NCBI RefSeq assembly: GCF_001683335.1
Contig: NZ_CP016201.1
Location: 61,785 to 102,129, forward strand
Source of the DNA: Selenomonas sp. oral taxon 126
GTDB lineage: Bacteria; Bacillota; Negativicutes; Selenomonadales; Selenomonadaceae
Length of the DNA stretch: 40,345 nucleotides
Direction of reading: 5' to 3'
Made by a program: the position numbers and the translations under genes. The notes beneath the pieces are model-generated. The model searched no databases. It was not told the DNA's origin and worked only from the letters and a program-made list of their open reading frames with translations. Positions within the stretch are counted from its first letter, which is position 1. The number at the start of each line of letters is the position of its first letter. This document shows positions 1-7,435 of the stretch, piece after piece.

Positions 1-215
1 TCCATCTTGTCCGAGACCGTGACAAGCGTCTCACCTGCGCCGATGCGCGTCACCGTCCAGCCGTCCCACTCGTGCGCCGGATCGACGGACTCACCGAACC
101 AATACAGGGCAGCATTCAGATGCTTGCCCGCAGCCTCCTGTTTCTCCGAGCCGCAGCCCGCGAGAAGCCCCATCATCAGGAGCATCAGCGCCATGAGCAC
201 ATACAATTTTTTCAT
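1..215 (-). CDS. Nickel/peptide-type ABC transporter substrate-binding lipoprotein (N-terminal part, runs off window)
   Basis: This is the first 71 codons of a gene that leaves the window at base 1. It starts at the ATG at 215, with an AGGAG-like ribosome site about 8 bases upstream. The product begins MKKLYVLMALMLLMMGLLAGCGS: a charged start, a hydrophobic stretch and a lipobox (LAGC), so a lipoprotein. The mature start (ALYWFGESVDPAHEWDGW, then TRIGAGETLV) resembles the N-terminus of NikA-like members of the SBP_bac_5 family. Two matching permease genes lie directly upstream (59 bp gap), so it is the capture subunit of that importer. The substrate (nickel, another metal chelate or peptide) cannot be decided from the fragment. 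Confidence 0.8.
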   Translation of the reverse strand, partial: MKKLYVLMALMLLMMGLLAGCGSEKQEAAGKHLNAALYWFGESVDPAHEWDGWTVTRIGAGETLVTVSDKM

Positions 216-274
216 GGATTTTCTCCTTCTTTCCCCCAAAAACTACGCTAAGATACGATTCCCTGTCATACACA

Positions 275-1102
275 TCACCCCCCGGACGGATCCATTACGT
301 CGCGCAGTATATCCCCCATATAGTTGAACAGAAAGATCGTCACAAAGATCGCCGCCCCGGGGTAAATCATGAGCTGCGGGGCGGTCTGCAAATAGTCGCG
401 CGCTCCCATGAGCATCGTTCCCCACTCCGGATAGGGCAGAGGCACGCCGATGCCAATGAGAGAAAGTCCCGCAACCGTGAGCAGAATCTCTCCGATATTT
501 TGAAAAATGAGCACCAAGAGGCGCGGCAGAACATTCGGCAGGAGGTAGGAGGACAGTGCGCCCCAAAGCCCTGCCCCACTGAACACCGCATACCGTGCAT
601 AGGGTTTCTCCCGCTCGGACTGCACGAGTGTGCGTGCAACGCGGGCATACTCCGCCCAATGCGTGAACGAGAGTGCGAGAATGAGATGCGGAATGCTCGG
701 ACCGAGCACGCCAATCAGAGCGATGGAGACGACGAGCGACGGCATTCCCAGAAAGAAGTCCAGCAGGGCCGTCATGACGCGATCCGACGTTCCCCGCAGG
801 AATCCTGCAACCATCCCGACAGCAATGCCAAAAAAAGCTGTGATTGCGACAATGAGCAACGTGACCGACAGGCTGATCTGCCCGCCGTACAGGATGCGCG
901 AAAGAATATCGCGCCCGAGCTGATCCGTTCCAAAGAAATGTACTGCCGTATTGCCCGTCAGACGCATCGTCAGATCCTGTTCATAGGGATCGTAGGGAGC
1001 GATATAGGGTGCAAGCACTGCGAGCAGTGCCCACACGATGAGCAGTATGCCGATGATACAGAAATCCCGACGGCGCAGCAGCCTGCCCCACAGATAACTC
1101 AT
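275..1102 (-). CDS. ABC transporter permease, NikC/DppC type
   Basis: A 275-residue inner-membrane permease of the binding-protein-dependent transport family. The start at 1102 overlaps the stop of the preceding permease by 4 bp (ATGA), which decides the start; the longer open frame upstream is a shadow. One membrane segment lies near residues 15-37, followed by the periplasmic YDPYEQD and FGTDQLGRDILSR motifs typical of NikC/OppC/DppC. Further membrane segments and the EAA-like cytoplasmic loop (YARYAVFSGAGLWGALSSYLLPN) follow. It should pair with the neighbouring NikB-type permease and the lipoprotein at 1-215. ATPase genes of the system are not in the window and may lie further left. Confidence 0.88.
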   Translation of the reverse strand: MSYLWGRLLRRRDFCIIGILLIVWALLAVLAPYIAPYDPYEQDLTMRLTGNTAVHFFGTDQLGRDILSRILYGGQISLSVTLLIVAITAFFGIAVGMVAGFLRGTSDRVMTALLDFFLGMPSLVVSIALIGVLGPSIPHLILALSFTHWAEYARVARTLVQSEREKPYARYAVFSGAGLWGALSSYLLPNVLPRLLVLIFQNIGEILLTVAGLSLIGIGVPLPYPEWGTMLMGARDYLQTAPQLMIYPGAAIFVTIFLFNYMGDILRDVMDPSGG

Positions 1103-2046
1103 AGCTGACGCGCCCCCCCTTCCTGCATGCGGCGCGGATCCAAACGGAGACAGATGAGATCGGCGATGAAATTCATCACCACAAAAATCCCCGTCCCCCA
1201 CAGGATATACGCCTGCATCAGCTGATAGTCCTGCGCGAGGATTGCCGTCGTCATCAGCTGCCCCATGCCGCGCCATCCAAAAATCGTCTCGATGACGGCA
1301 GAGCCGCCGAGAATATTCCCGAGCGTAAGTCCGAGCATCGGGACCAGCCCCGTCAGTGCATTCGGCATGATATAACGCCATAGGACAACATGAGCCGGCA
1401 GTCCGAGCGCATGCGCCCCAATCACATAGTTTTTCCCATGCTCCTCGAGCAGAGCATTGCGAAGGCGACGAATATAAAGCCCCGCAATCCAGATGGCGAG
1501 AGCCGCAGCCGGCAGGATCATCCCGCGCAGGCCATCCGTCGCCGTCACAGGAACGAGACGAAGATGAACGGAGAACAGCAAAATCAGCAAAAGGCCGACC
1601 CAGAAGGTCGGCAGAGAGATTCCTAGAAATGACAGGATGCGCGCGGCATGGTCGATCCATGTCCCATGCCGATAAAAGGCAAGCAGACCGAGCGGAATTG
1701 CAGCCACTGCAGCAAACAGAACAGAGAGTCCCGCAAGCGCAAGCGTCCGTGGCAGTGCCTCACGCACCAATTCCGCAACGGGAACGCCATAGGCGATGGA
1801 GTAGCCGAGATCGCCGGACAGTATCCCGCACAGCCAGTGCGCATATTGAACGATCAGCGGCTGATCCAGTCCCAGCTCCGCACGAAACTCCGCGACAAGC
1901 TGCGGGTCGGCGGGAACGCCCATCATGACAAAGTGAAGCGCGACAGGGTCGACGGGCGAGAGCTGCATGAGCACGAATGTCCCGCCGGTCATGGCAAGCA
2001 GCACGACCAACATACTGACAAACCGCCGTAAGATGATGCCGCTCAT
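1099..2046 (-). CDS. ABC transporter permease, NikB/DppB type
   Basis: A 315-residue permease with the usual OppB/NikB layout: an N-terminal membrane helix (residues 9-28), a conserved extracytoplasmic stretch with LGLDQPLIVQYAHWLCGILSGDLG in its middle, five further helices and the EAA-type loop (GAHALGLPAHVVLWRYIMPNAL). The C-terminal ETIFGWRGMGQL motif is also typical. The first codon overlaps the stop of the sucrose-6-phosphate hydrolase gene by 4 bp and its own stop overlaps the next permease by 4 bp. It is therefore embedded in the sucrose operon. Family knowledge suggests nickel or oligopeptide import; the binding protein looks NikA-like. Confidence 0.88.
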   Translation of the reverse strand: MSGIILRRFVSMLVVLLAMTGGTFVLMQLSPVDPVALHFVMMGVPADPQLVAEFRAELGLDQPLIVQYAHWLCGILSGDLGYSIAYGVPVAELVREALPRTLALAGLSVLFAAVAAIPLGLLAFYRHGTWIDHAARILSFLGISLPTFWVGLLLILLFSVHLRLVPVTATDGLRGMILPAAALAIWIAGLYIRRLRNALLEEHGKNYVIGAHALGLPAHVVLWRYIMPNALTGLVPMLGLTLGNILGGSAVIETIFGWRGMGQLMTTAILAQDYQLMQAYILWGTGIFVVMNFIADLICLRLDPRRMQEGGARQL

Positions 2047-3515
2047 ACCGTGCCCACTGCCTCGTAGTGAAACGGCTCAAGCTCCCAGAGTACGCCCGAG
2101 AGGAGCCGCATATCGACGTCGGAGAAGACGCGCAGCGTCGGCTGAATGTTCTTCTCGGGGAAGATGGCGATGGTCGCAGACTCCTCGCCGTGCTGAAAGA
2201 ATGCCTCGACGGCACCGTGATCCACATACACCCGCATGGAGAGCGTATCCTCGGCATACAGCTTGAAGACGCGTTTGCCGCGCCCGCCGAGCTTCATGCC
2301 CGTGCGGTCAATGGTCATGACCTGCTCGAGACGGTTGTAGCGGAAGACGAGCTTTTCAAGTCCAAAGACGAGTTCGACGGAGACCGTATGCGCCTCCCCC
2401 ATCGTGAGATCGAGGATGAACTCCGTGAGATCGTAGAGGGTCGCGGAGAACTCGCTCTCCCCCTCCGCCTCCATCGCGCGCTCGGTCTCACGGTGGCGCA
2501 GCGCCTTCAGCTCGCGTACGGGCTCGGAGAAGATATGCCCCTGTCGCAGCGTCAGCACGCGCGGGAGCGTCAGGCTGTGCATCCAACCCTCCTCCCGCGT
2601 CGGGTAGTCCTCCTCTCGGTCGGGCATCCCCATCCAGCCGATGAGGATGTGCCGTCCCTCGTGCGTCAGGATCTGCGGTGCGTAGAAATCAAAGCCGTGA
2701 TCGAGCTCCTTGAACCGCCCGTGCATCAGCATCTCCATCGCATCCATCGAGGCGTGCCCCGCGATGTAGCCCGCCTGATAGATGTTCTGGCGGTCGTAGG
2801 CACGCGCCTCCACGCCCTGCGGACAGAAGACGAGCACGTCGCTGTCACCGAACGAGAGGAGGTTCGGACACTCCCACATATAGCCGAAGTCCTTCAGCTG
2901 CGTGCGCAGCTCCCCGAGGCATTCCCAGCGGATCGGCGCCTCGCGGTAGACGAGCACGCAGCCGCGCTTCTCCTCCGTCTGTGCTCCGATGATGAGATGA
3001 CGTACGCCATGCCGCTCAAAGAGATAGGGATCGCGAAAATGCGCCGTAAAACCCGGCGGCGGCCCGTCGATGATGATCTCCTCTTTTTTGACCGCGCCCG
3101 CCGCCTTCGTATAGGTTCCGAAGCGCTGCACAGAGCTGCGGTTGCCCTGCTCATCCTTTGCATTGCAGGTGTAGAGGACGCGCAGATGCCCGTCCTCCTC
3201 CGTGCCGCAGCCCGAGTAGCAGCCGTCCTTGTCGTGCTCGTCCGTCGGCCAGAGCGCGAGCTGCGGAATCTGATAGGTGCAGAAATCCCGCGTCTTCGTA
3301 TGCGCCCATGATTTATTTTTATGTGCGCAGCCAAAGGGATTCCACTGGTAGAAGATGTGATATGCGCCGTTGTGGTACGTCATGCCGTTCGGATCGTTGA
3401 TGAGGCCGAACGGCATTTCGAGATGAAAGCGGTTGTGCCAGCGATGCGTGAAGGGGAATCCCTCCGCAAGCCGCGCGTCGATTGCCCGCTTGTCAAAATT
3501 CTCCACAGTGCTCAC
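2043..3515 (-). CDS. scrB: Sucrose-6-phosphate hydrolase (GH32 invertase)
   Basis: A 490-residue cytoplasmic glycoside hydrolase family 32 enzyme that splits sucrose-6-phosphate, the product of the PTS, into glucose-6-phosphate and fructose. The three signature blocks are present: NDPNG at about residues 40-44 (nucleophile Asp41), FRDP at about 160-163 (transition-state Asp162) and WECP at about 214-217 (acid/base Glu215). The N-terminal five-blade propeller is followed by the C-terminal beta-sandwich. Length is normal for ScrB. Its start overlaps the PTS gene by 4 bp and its stop overlaps a NikB-type permease gene by 4 bp, so all are translationally coupled. Confidence 0.95.
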   Translation of the reverse strand: MSTVENFDKRAIDARLAEGFPFTHRWHNRFHLEMPFGLINDPNGMTYHNGAYHIFYQWNPFGCAHKNKSWAHTKTRDFCTYQIPQLALWPTDEHDKDGCYSGCGTEEDGHLRVLYTCNAKDEQGNRSSVQRFGTYTKAAGAVKKEEIIIDGPPPGFTAHFRDPYLFERHGVRHLIIGAQTEEKRGCVLVYREAPIRWECLGELRTQLKDFGYMWECPNLLSFGDSDVLVFCPQGVEARAYDRQNIYQAGYIAGHASMDAMEMLMHGRFKELDHGFDFYAPQILTHEGRHILIGWMGMPDREEDYPTREEGWMHSLTLPRVLTLRQGHIFSEPVRELKALRHRETERAMEAEGESEFSATLYDLTEFILDLTMGEAHTVSVELVFGLEKLVFRYNRLEQVMTIDRTGMKLGGRGKRVFKLYAEDTLSMRVYVDHGAVEAFFQHGEESATIAIFPEKNIQPTLRVFSDVDMRLLSGVLWELEPFHYEAVGTV

Positions 3516-5374
3516 TCCTCAGGACGGAAGAAGGTGAAGGTCAGACCAAATGCCACGCCAAAGCCGACCGCATTGACGAGAACGTACTCAGCAAGGTGGT
3601 CAAGATAGAGCAGCGTGCCCGGCAGCACCGTGATGCCCATGCCCGTGCCCGCAAGATGCAGGAAGCCCGCAATCGCGCCCGCGCACGCGCCGCCGACGAG
3701 ACCGTAGATGAACGGCTTCATGAAGCGCAGGTTGATACCGAAGATCGCCGGCTCTGTGATGCCGAGGAACGCGGGAACTGCCGAGGAGATGTAGAGCGCA
3801 CGCTTTTTCGCGTCATGCGTGCGTGCCGCCACAGCGACCGCTGCGCCGCCCTGTGCGACAATCGCGCCCGTGATGATCGCGTTGAACGGGTCGAGCCCTG
3901 TCGTGGCGAGCAGCTGTACCTCGAGCGCGTTGAATACATGGTGCACGCCGAATACGACGATGACCTGATGCACGCCGCCGACGATGAAGCCGCCGATGCC
4001 GTACGGGAGCTCCAGGAAGGCACGCACTGCGCCGAAGATGCCAATCTCAAGCGTGTGCATGATGGGTCCGATGATGAGGAGTCCCAGCAGCATCGAGACA
4101 AAGAGCGTCAGGAACGGCGTCACAATGAGGTCGATGATGTCGGGCACGAAGGTCTTGAACCACTTCTGGAGACGCGCGGCAAAGATACCGAGCACGAGTG
4201 CGGGCAGAACAGAGCCCTGATAGCCGACGACGGGAATCGGAATGCCGAGGATCTCCATCGAGAGCGGCACGGCGTCGCCCGCCGCAATCGCATAGGCGTT
4301 CGGGAGCTGCGGCGCAACGAGCATGAGGCCGAGGACGATGCCGATGACGGGCGTGCCGCCGAAGCGGTTCATCGTCGACCAGCAGACGAGCGCGGGCAGG
4401 AATGCAAACGCCGTATCTGTGAGAATCTGGCTCATGCGGACGAGGTTCTCGCTCATCTCAATGCCGAGACTCTGCGCCGCACCGCGCAGTCCCATGAAAA
4501 GACCGGTTGCAACGAGCACGGGGATGATCGGCACGAAGACATCGCCAAGCGTGCGAGAGACCTTCTGCAGTGGCGTCATCTGATCGTACGCCTCCTGCTT
4601 GCTGTTGACCGCGCCCACAAGATTCGTGCCCGCAACAAACGCATCAAAGACCTTGTCCACAAAGCCTGTGCCGAGGATGATCTGATACTGTGCGGCGGCA
4701 AAGAACTGCCCCTTTACACCGTCGATGTTCTCAATCGCCTTTTCGTCGATGAGCGATTTGTCGTTCACGATGAGGCGCAGACGCGTCGCGCAGTGCTCGG
4801 CACTGCGGACATTGCCCGCACCGCCGACATACTTCCAGATGAGCTTTGCGACGCGCTCCTCCTTCGGCAGATTCGGATCGATGTCATCGTCCGCCGGAGC
4901 TTCCGCCGCAGACTTGCTTTCCTCGGCAGGCTCATCACCGCCCGAGGAGATCTCCGCCTCGCCCAGCGCGAGCGTGATCTTGCCGTAGTCCGCCGCATTC
5001 GTCACGAGTACGGGCGTTGTCGTCTCATAGCCCTCTGCGCGGATGGCTTCGGGATCGAACTCAAGGAGCAGCTGTCCGCGCTTGACCGTATCGCCCTGCG
5101 CAACGTGTGCCGTGAAATGCTTGCCCTCGAGCTTCACCGTGTCCACACCGACGTGGATGAGGAGATCCATCCCATCCGTCGAGTGAATGCCGATGGCATG
5201 CTTCGAGCCGAAGAGCACCGTGACCTCGCCATCCACGGGCGAGACGACACGCCCCTCGGGGTCGGCAATCGCCGCACCGCGCCCCATCGCACCGCTCGCA
5301 AACGCCGGATCCGTCACCTCCGAGAGCGGGATGAGCCGCCCCCTGAGAGGGCTGTCGATACGAATGTCCTGCAT
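3512..5374 (-). CDS. scrA: Sucrose-type PTS permease, domains IIA-IIB-IIC
   Basis: A 620-residue phosphotransferase permease that imports and phosphorylates sugar using PEP-derived phosphate. The start at ATG 5374 is chosen because a purine-rich GGGGGGAC site lies just upstream; a longer frame to 5416 has no such site. Residues 1-145 are a glucose-type IIA domain with phospho-acceptor His74 (LLIHVGVDTV) and helper His64. An acidic/alanine linker follows, then a IIB domain at about 168-250 with Cys195 in EHCATRLRL, and a membrane IIC domain with the GITEPAIFG motif. Sucrose is inferred from the coupled scrB gene. The A-B-C order is unlike the B-C-A order usual in Gram-positive sucrose permeases. 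Confidence 0.92.
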   Translation of the reverse strand: MQDIRIDSPLRGRLIPLSEVTDPAFASGAMGRGAAIADPEGRVVSPVDGEVTVLFGSKHAIGIHSTDGMDLLIHVGVDTVKLEGKHFTAHVAQGDTVKRGQLLLEFDPEAIRAEGYETTTPVLVTNAADYGKITLALGEAEISSGGDEPAEESKSAAEAPADDDIDPNLPKEERVAKLIWKYVGGAGNVRSAEHCATRLRLIVNDKSLIDEKAIENIDGVKGQFFAAAQYQIILGTGFVDKVFDAFVAGTNLVGAVNSKQEAYDQMTPLQKVSRTLGDVFVPIIPVLVATGLFMGLRGAAQSLGIEMSENLVRMSQILTDTAFAFLPALVCWSTMNRFGGTPVIGIVLGLMLVAPQLPNAYAIAAGDAVPLSMEILGIPIPVVGYQGSVLPALVLGIFAARLQKWFKTFVPDIIDLIVTPFLTLFVSMLLGLLIIGPIMHTLEIGIFGAVRAFLELPYGIGGFIVGGVHQVIVVFGVHHVFNALEVQLLATTGLDPFNAIITGAIVAQGGAAVAVAARTHDAKKRALYISSAVPAFLGITEPAIFGINLRFMKPFIYGLVGGACAGAIAGFLHLAGTGMGITVLPGTLLYLDHLAEYVLVNAVGFGVAFGLTFTFFRPEE

Positions 5375-5403
5375 AAAAGTCCCCCCTATAAAATTGTCGC
5401 TAT

Positions 5404-5433
5404 GGAATCTCCCCATATATTTCTATAGATTCC
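5404..5433. promoter_or_regulatory. Inverted repeat in the sucrose operon leader (possible operator)
   Basis: GGAATCT at 5404-5410 and AGATTCC at 5427-5433 form 7 bp inverted arms with a 16-base spacer, within the leader just downstream of the predicted sucrose promoter. This could be a repressor site or a leader hairpin. There is no U-run, so it is not a terminator. No regulator gene is seen nearby. Confidence 0.3.
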
Positions 5434-5442
5434 CTTATTGAA

Positions 5443-5471
5443 AGTGTACTAATTTCCCTTTCGCTTGTCAA
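5443..5471 (-). promoter_or_regulatory. Promoter of the sucrose PTS/ABC operon
   Basis: On the minus strand, TTGACA (5471-5466) and TACACT (5448-5443) are separated by 17 bases. This is a near-consensus sigma-70-type promoter about 70 bases upstream of the PTS start. Confidence 0.65.
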
Positions 5472-5492
5472 TGCATCCCCACGCGAAAAGAT

Positions 5493-5521
5493 TTTACAAT
5501 AAGGAAGGCTTGTGGTAGAAT
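5493..5521 (+). promoter_or_regulatory. Promoter of the lone PTS IIA gene
   Basis: TTTACA (5493-5498), 17 bases, then TAGAAT (5516-5521) preceded by TGG, an extended -10. It lies 52 bases upstream of the ATG at 5574 and is divergent from the sucrose promoter. Confidence 0.65.
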
Positions 5522-5573
5522 AATTTTAAGGAATCGTTGGGAAATTCGGAGCATGATCCGGGGAGGCATTACC

Positions 5574-5936
5574 ATGAGTGTAAAGTATGAAGTCACCATT
5601 ACCGCCATCGGCAAGCTGGCGCGCAAATTTCTCGAGTCCAACAGCAGCGTCATCCTGCTGGATGAGGGTGCGCATCCAAACCTTGCCGAGATGGTTCTCG
5701 AGCATACGCCGAGCGAGCTGGCAGGAGAGATTGCTGTCGGCGATACGCTCACTATCGGCAAGCAGAAGTACAAGATCGTACGCGTCGGAGAGAATGCAAA
5801 CGACACAATCCGCGAAAGCGGTCACTGCACCCTCATCTTTAACGCGAAGGGCTCGATGCCGGGACAAATCGAACTCGAGGGAGGCACATTGCCGCCCCTG
5901 ACACAGGGTCTGAAATTCACCTTTTCAGGAAAATAA
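5574..5936 (+). CDS. PTS glucitol/sorbitol-type IIA protein (orphan)
   Basis: A 120-residue cytoplasmic protein resembling the single-domain glucitol/sorbitol-specific IIA component (SrlB/GutB family). It shows the family's typical elements: ITAIG near the start, a FLESNSSVILLDEGA stretch, a PSEL segment, a GDTLTIGKQKYKI strand and SGHCTLIF near residues 85-90. The likely phospho-acceptor is His44 (LEHTP), by analogy with the family. The ATG at 5574 is preferred over 5553 because GGGGAGG lies 8 bases upstream. No sorbitol IIB or IIC gene and no sorbitol dehydrogenase is nearby, so it may be regulatory or serve a distant permease. A strong terminator follows. Confidence 0.85.
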   Translation: MSVKYEVTITAIGKLARKFLESNSSVILLDEGAHPNLAEMVLEHTPSELAGEIAVGDTLTIGKQKYKIVRVGENANDTIRESGHCTLIFNAKGSMPGQIELEGGTLPPLTQGLKFTFSGK

Positions 5937-5956
5937 TTTTTGTTTCCAAACATGAG

Positions 5957-5993
5957 TCAGTCACACAGCATGCAGCAATGTGACTGATTTTTT
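5957..5993 (+). terminator. Rho-independent terminator after the PTS IIA gene
   Basis: TCAGTCACA (5957-5965) pairs perfectly with TGTGACTGA (5979-5987) and is followed by a T-run to 5993. Confidence 0.85.
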
Positions 5994-6010
5994 CTGTTGG
6001 ATTTTTCGTA

Positions 6011-6039
6011 TTGAATTTAGTTCTTTTTTCCTATATAAT
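6011..6039 (+). promoter_or_regulatory. Promoter of the flavodoxin/DUF4405 pair
   Basis: TTGAAT (6011-6016), a 17-base spacer and TATAAT (6034-6039), 22 bases before the ATG at 6062. A purine-rich AAAGGGG ribosome site follows. Confidence 0.75.
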
Positions 6040-6061
6040 AACAAAACACGAAAGGGGTGTT

Positions 6062-6745
6062 ATGATGAAAAAGCTCTTATCTCTCCTCTGCATCGGCCTC
6101 ACATTCCTCGCTGTCGGCTGCGGGAATATGACGGGCAGCGACAGCGGCGATGAGCATGCAAACGCTGCCGTACTCGACCTCGCCCGTCCCGTCCATCCGC
6201 CCGCCGATTTTGCAGGCAAGCGCGTGCTCGTCGCATTCTTTTCGCGCGCAGGAGAGAACTTCGAAGTCGGTTACATCGAAAAGGGAAATACGCACATCAT
6301 TGCGGAGCAGATTGCGGAAATCACGCGCGCCGACAAGGTGTTCGAGATTCAGACGGTCAACCCCTACCCTGCCGCCTATCAGGAGATGACAAAGATCGCA
6401 AAGGAGGAACAGGCATCATCTGCACGCCCTGCGCTCGCTGCACGTGTGGAGGACATGGACTCCTATGATATCATCTACCTCGGCTATCCGATCTGGTATC
6501 AGGATCTCCCGATGCCTGTCTACACATTCCTCGAGAGCTACGATTTCACGGGCAAGACGATCATCCCCTTCTGTACGGGCATGGGGAATGCGATGAGCGG
6601 CATGGAGGAGGATATCCCGCGCTTTGCAAAGGGTGCGCAGCTGCGAAAGGGTTTCGGCATTCAGGGAAAATTCGTACATAACAATCCCGATGAGGCAAAA
6701 CTCGAGGTCGCGAACTGGCTCGCCTCGCTTGGGTATACGAACTGA
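6062..6745 (+). CDS. Exported flavodoxin-like lipoprotein
   Basis: A 227-residue protein of the flavodoxin_4 type fused behind a lipoprotein signal: MMKKLLSLLCIG, a hydrophobic core, then VGCGN as lipobox. A short serine/aspartate-rich linker leads to the flavodoxin fold, which begins KRVLVAFFSRAGENF (phosphate-binding loop region) and continues with YDIIYLGYPIWYQDLPMPVYTFL and FCTGMGN, both typical of this branch. Because of the signal it is expected on the outer face of the cytoplasmic membrane. Its stop overlaps the start of a membrane protein (TGATG), so the two are made together. The role is inferred to be electron transfer or quinone/nitro reduction outside the cytoplasm; the partner is not known. 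ATG 6062 or 6065 could be the start. Confidence 0.88.
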   Translation: MMKKLLSLLCIGLTFLAVGCGNMTGSDSGDEHANAAVLDLARPVHPPADFAGKRVLVAFFSRAGENFEVGYIEKGNTHIIAEQIAEITRADKVFEIQTVNPYPAAYQEMTKIAKEEQASSARPALAARVEDMDSYDIIYLGYPIWYQDLPMPVYTFLESYDFTGKTIIPFCTGMGNAMSGMEEDIPRFAKGAQLRKGFGIQGKFVHNNPDEAKLEVANWLASLGYTN

Positions 6746-7377
6746 TGCGCGTGCTGCTCTACATCCTCATCTGGGCGGCGATCCTTTTTCTGCCAAACCG
6801 TTTGCTCACGACAGAGCCTGTCCATGAGTACCTCGGGCTCATATTCCTCCTGCTCGGCGGCATCCATCTCATCCTCGTGCGCCGCTACTTGCGCGCACTC
6901 ATCACGCTGCGGCTCAGGGTTACGCCGCTCAACATCGTCAACGCCGTCATGCTCGTGCTGCTCGTCGTCGTCATTGCAACGGGCATCATGATCTCGCTCT
7001 ACGCGGTTCCCGTTGTCCGTCTGCGCGGACTCACATCGATCTACGTTCACGGGACACATCTTGCCGCCGCCGTCCTCTTCTATCTCATCGTCGGCATCCA
7101 CGTGGGCTTTCACTGGCACGCGATATGGAACGCGATCCTGCGCAGCTTCTCGCTGCACATCCCTGCAAGTATCTCTCGCATCTTTGATGCACTCGGCGTC
7201 CTCCTCATCATCGCAGGGCTGCACGCCTTTATCACAACGCATATCTACGAGAAAATCCTATACGAGCACCTGTCATTCGGCGGCATTGTCGGCACGTGGC
7301 AGTATCAGCTCGACCTCGCGCTGATCTTTGCCGCCTGTATGAGCTGCGCCGTCTTCTTTGAGCGGATGCGGAAATAA
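6745..7377 (+). CDS. DUF4405-like multi-histidine membrane protein (possible cytochrome b)
   Basis: A 210-residue integral membrane protein with about six hydrophobic helices. Histidines are placed inside or beside helices (GGIHLIL near residue 41, IYVHGTH near 93-97, GIHVGFHWH near 111-118, GLHAFITTH further on), the pattern expected for a di-haem b-type cytochrome. I recognise similarity to the DUF4405 (flavinylation-associated cytochrome) group, but only by pattern. It starts inside the stop of the flavodoxin-like lipoprotein gene. The likely job, inferred, is moving electrons across the membrane to that partner. Haem binding is not proven by the sequence. Confidence 0.7.
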   Translation: MRVLLYILIWAAILFLPNRLLTTEPVHEYLGLIFLLLGGIHLILVRRYLRALITLRLRVTPLNIVNAVMLVLLVVVIATGIMISLYAVPVVRLRGLTSIYVHGTHLAAAVLFYLIVGIHVGFHWHAIWNAILRSFSLHIPASISRIFDALGVLLIIAGLHAFITTHIYEKILYEHLSFGGIVGTWQYQLDLALIFAACMSCAVFFERMRK

Positions 7378-7430
7378 AAATAGTGTTGCGCCATGAAGTT
7401 ACATAACTTTCATGACACAGCACTATTTTT
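7377..7430. terminator. Bidirectional terminator between convergent operons
   Basis: AAAATAGTG (7377-7385) pairs with CACTATTTT (7421-7429), with further pairing inside (CATGAA/TTTCATG). A-runs and T-runs on both sides let it serve the membrane-protein gene on the plus strand and pilC on the minus strand. Confidence 0.8.
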
Positions 7431-7435
7431 ATGCG

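Noticed and set aside
2067-3311. A 414-residue plus-strand frame opposite scrB
   Set aside because: Antisense shadow of a GH32 gene with NDPNG, RDP and ECP motifs on the minus strand.
3482-5428. A 648-residue open frame on the plus strand opposite the sucrose PTS gene
   Set aside because: It is the antisense shadow of a gene with clear motifs; its composition is Arg/Asp/His-rich with no domain, and GC-rich codon bias keeps such frames open.
5434-5573. A riboswitch between the divergent PTS promoters
   Set aside because: The stretch is explained by two promoters and short leaders; no known aptamer pattern is visible.
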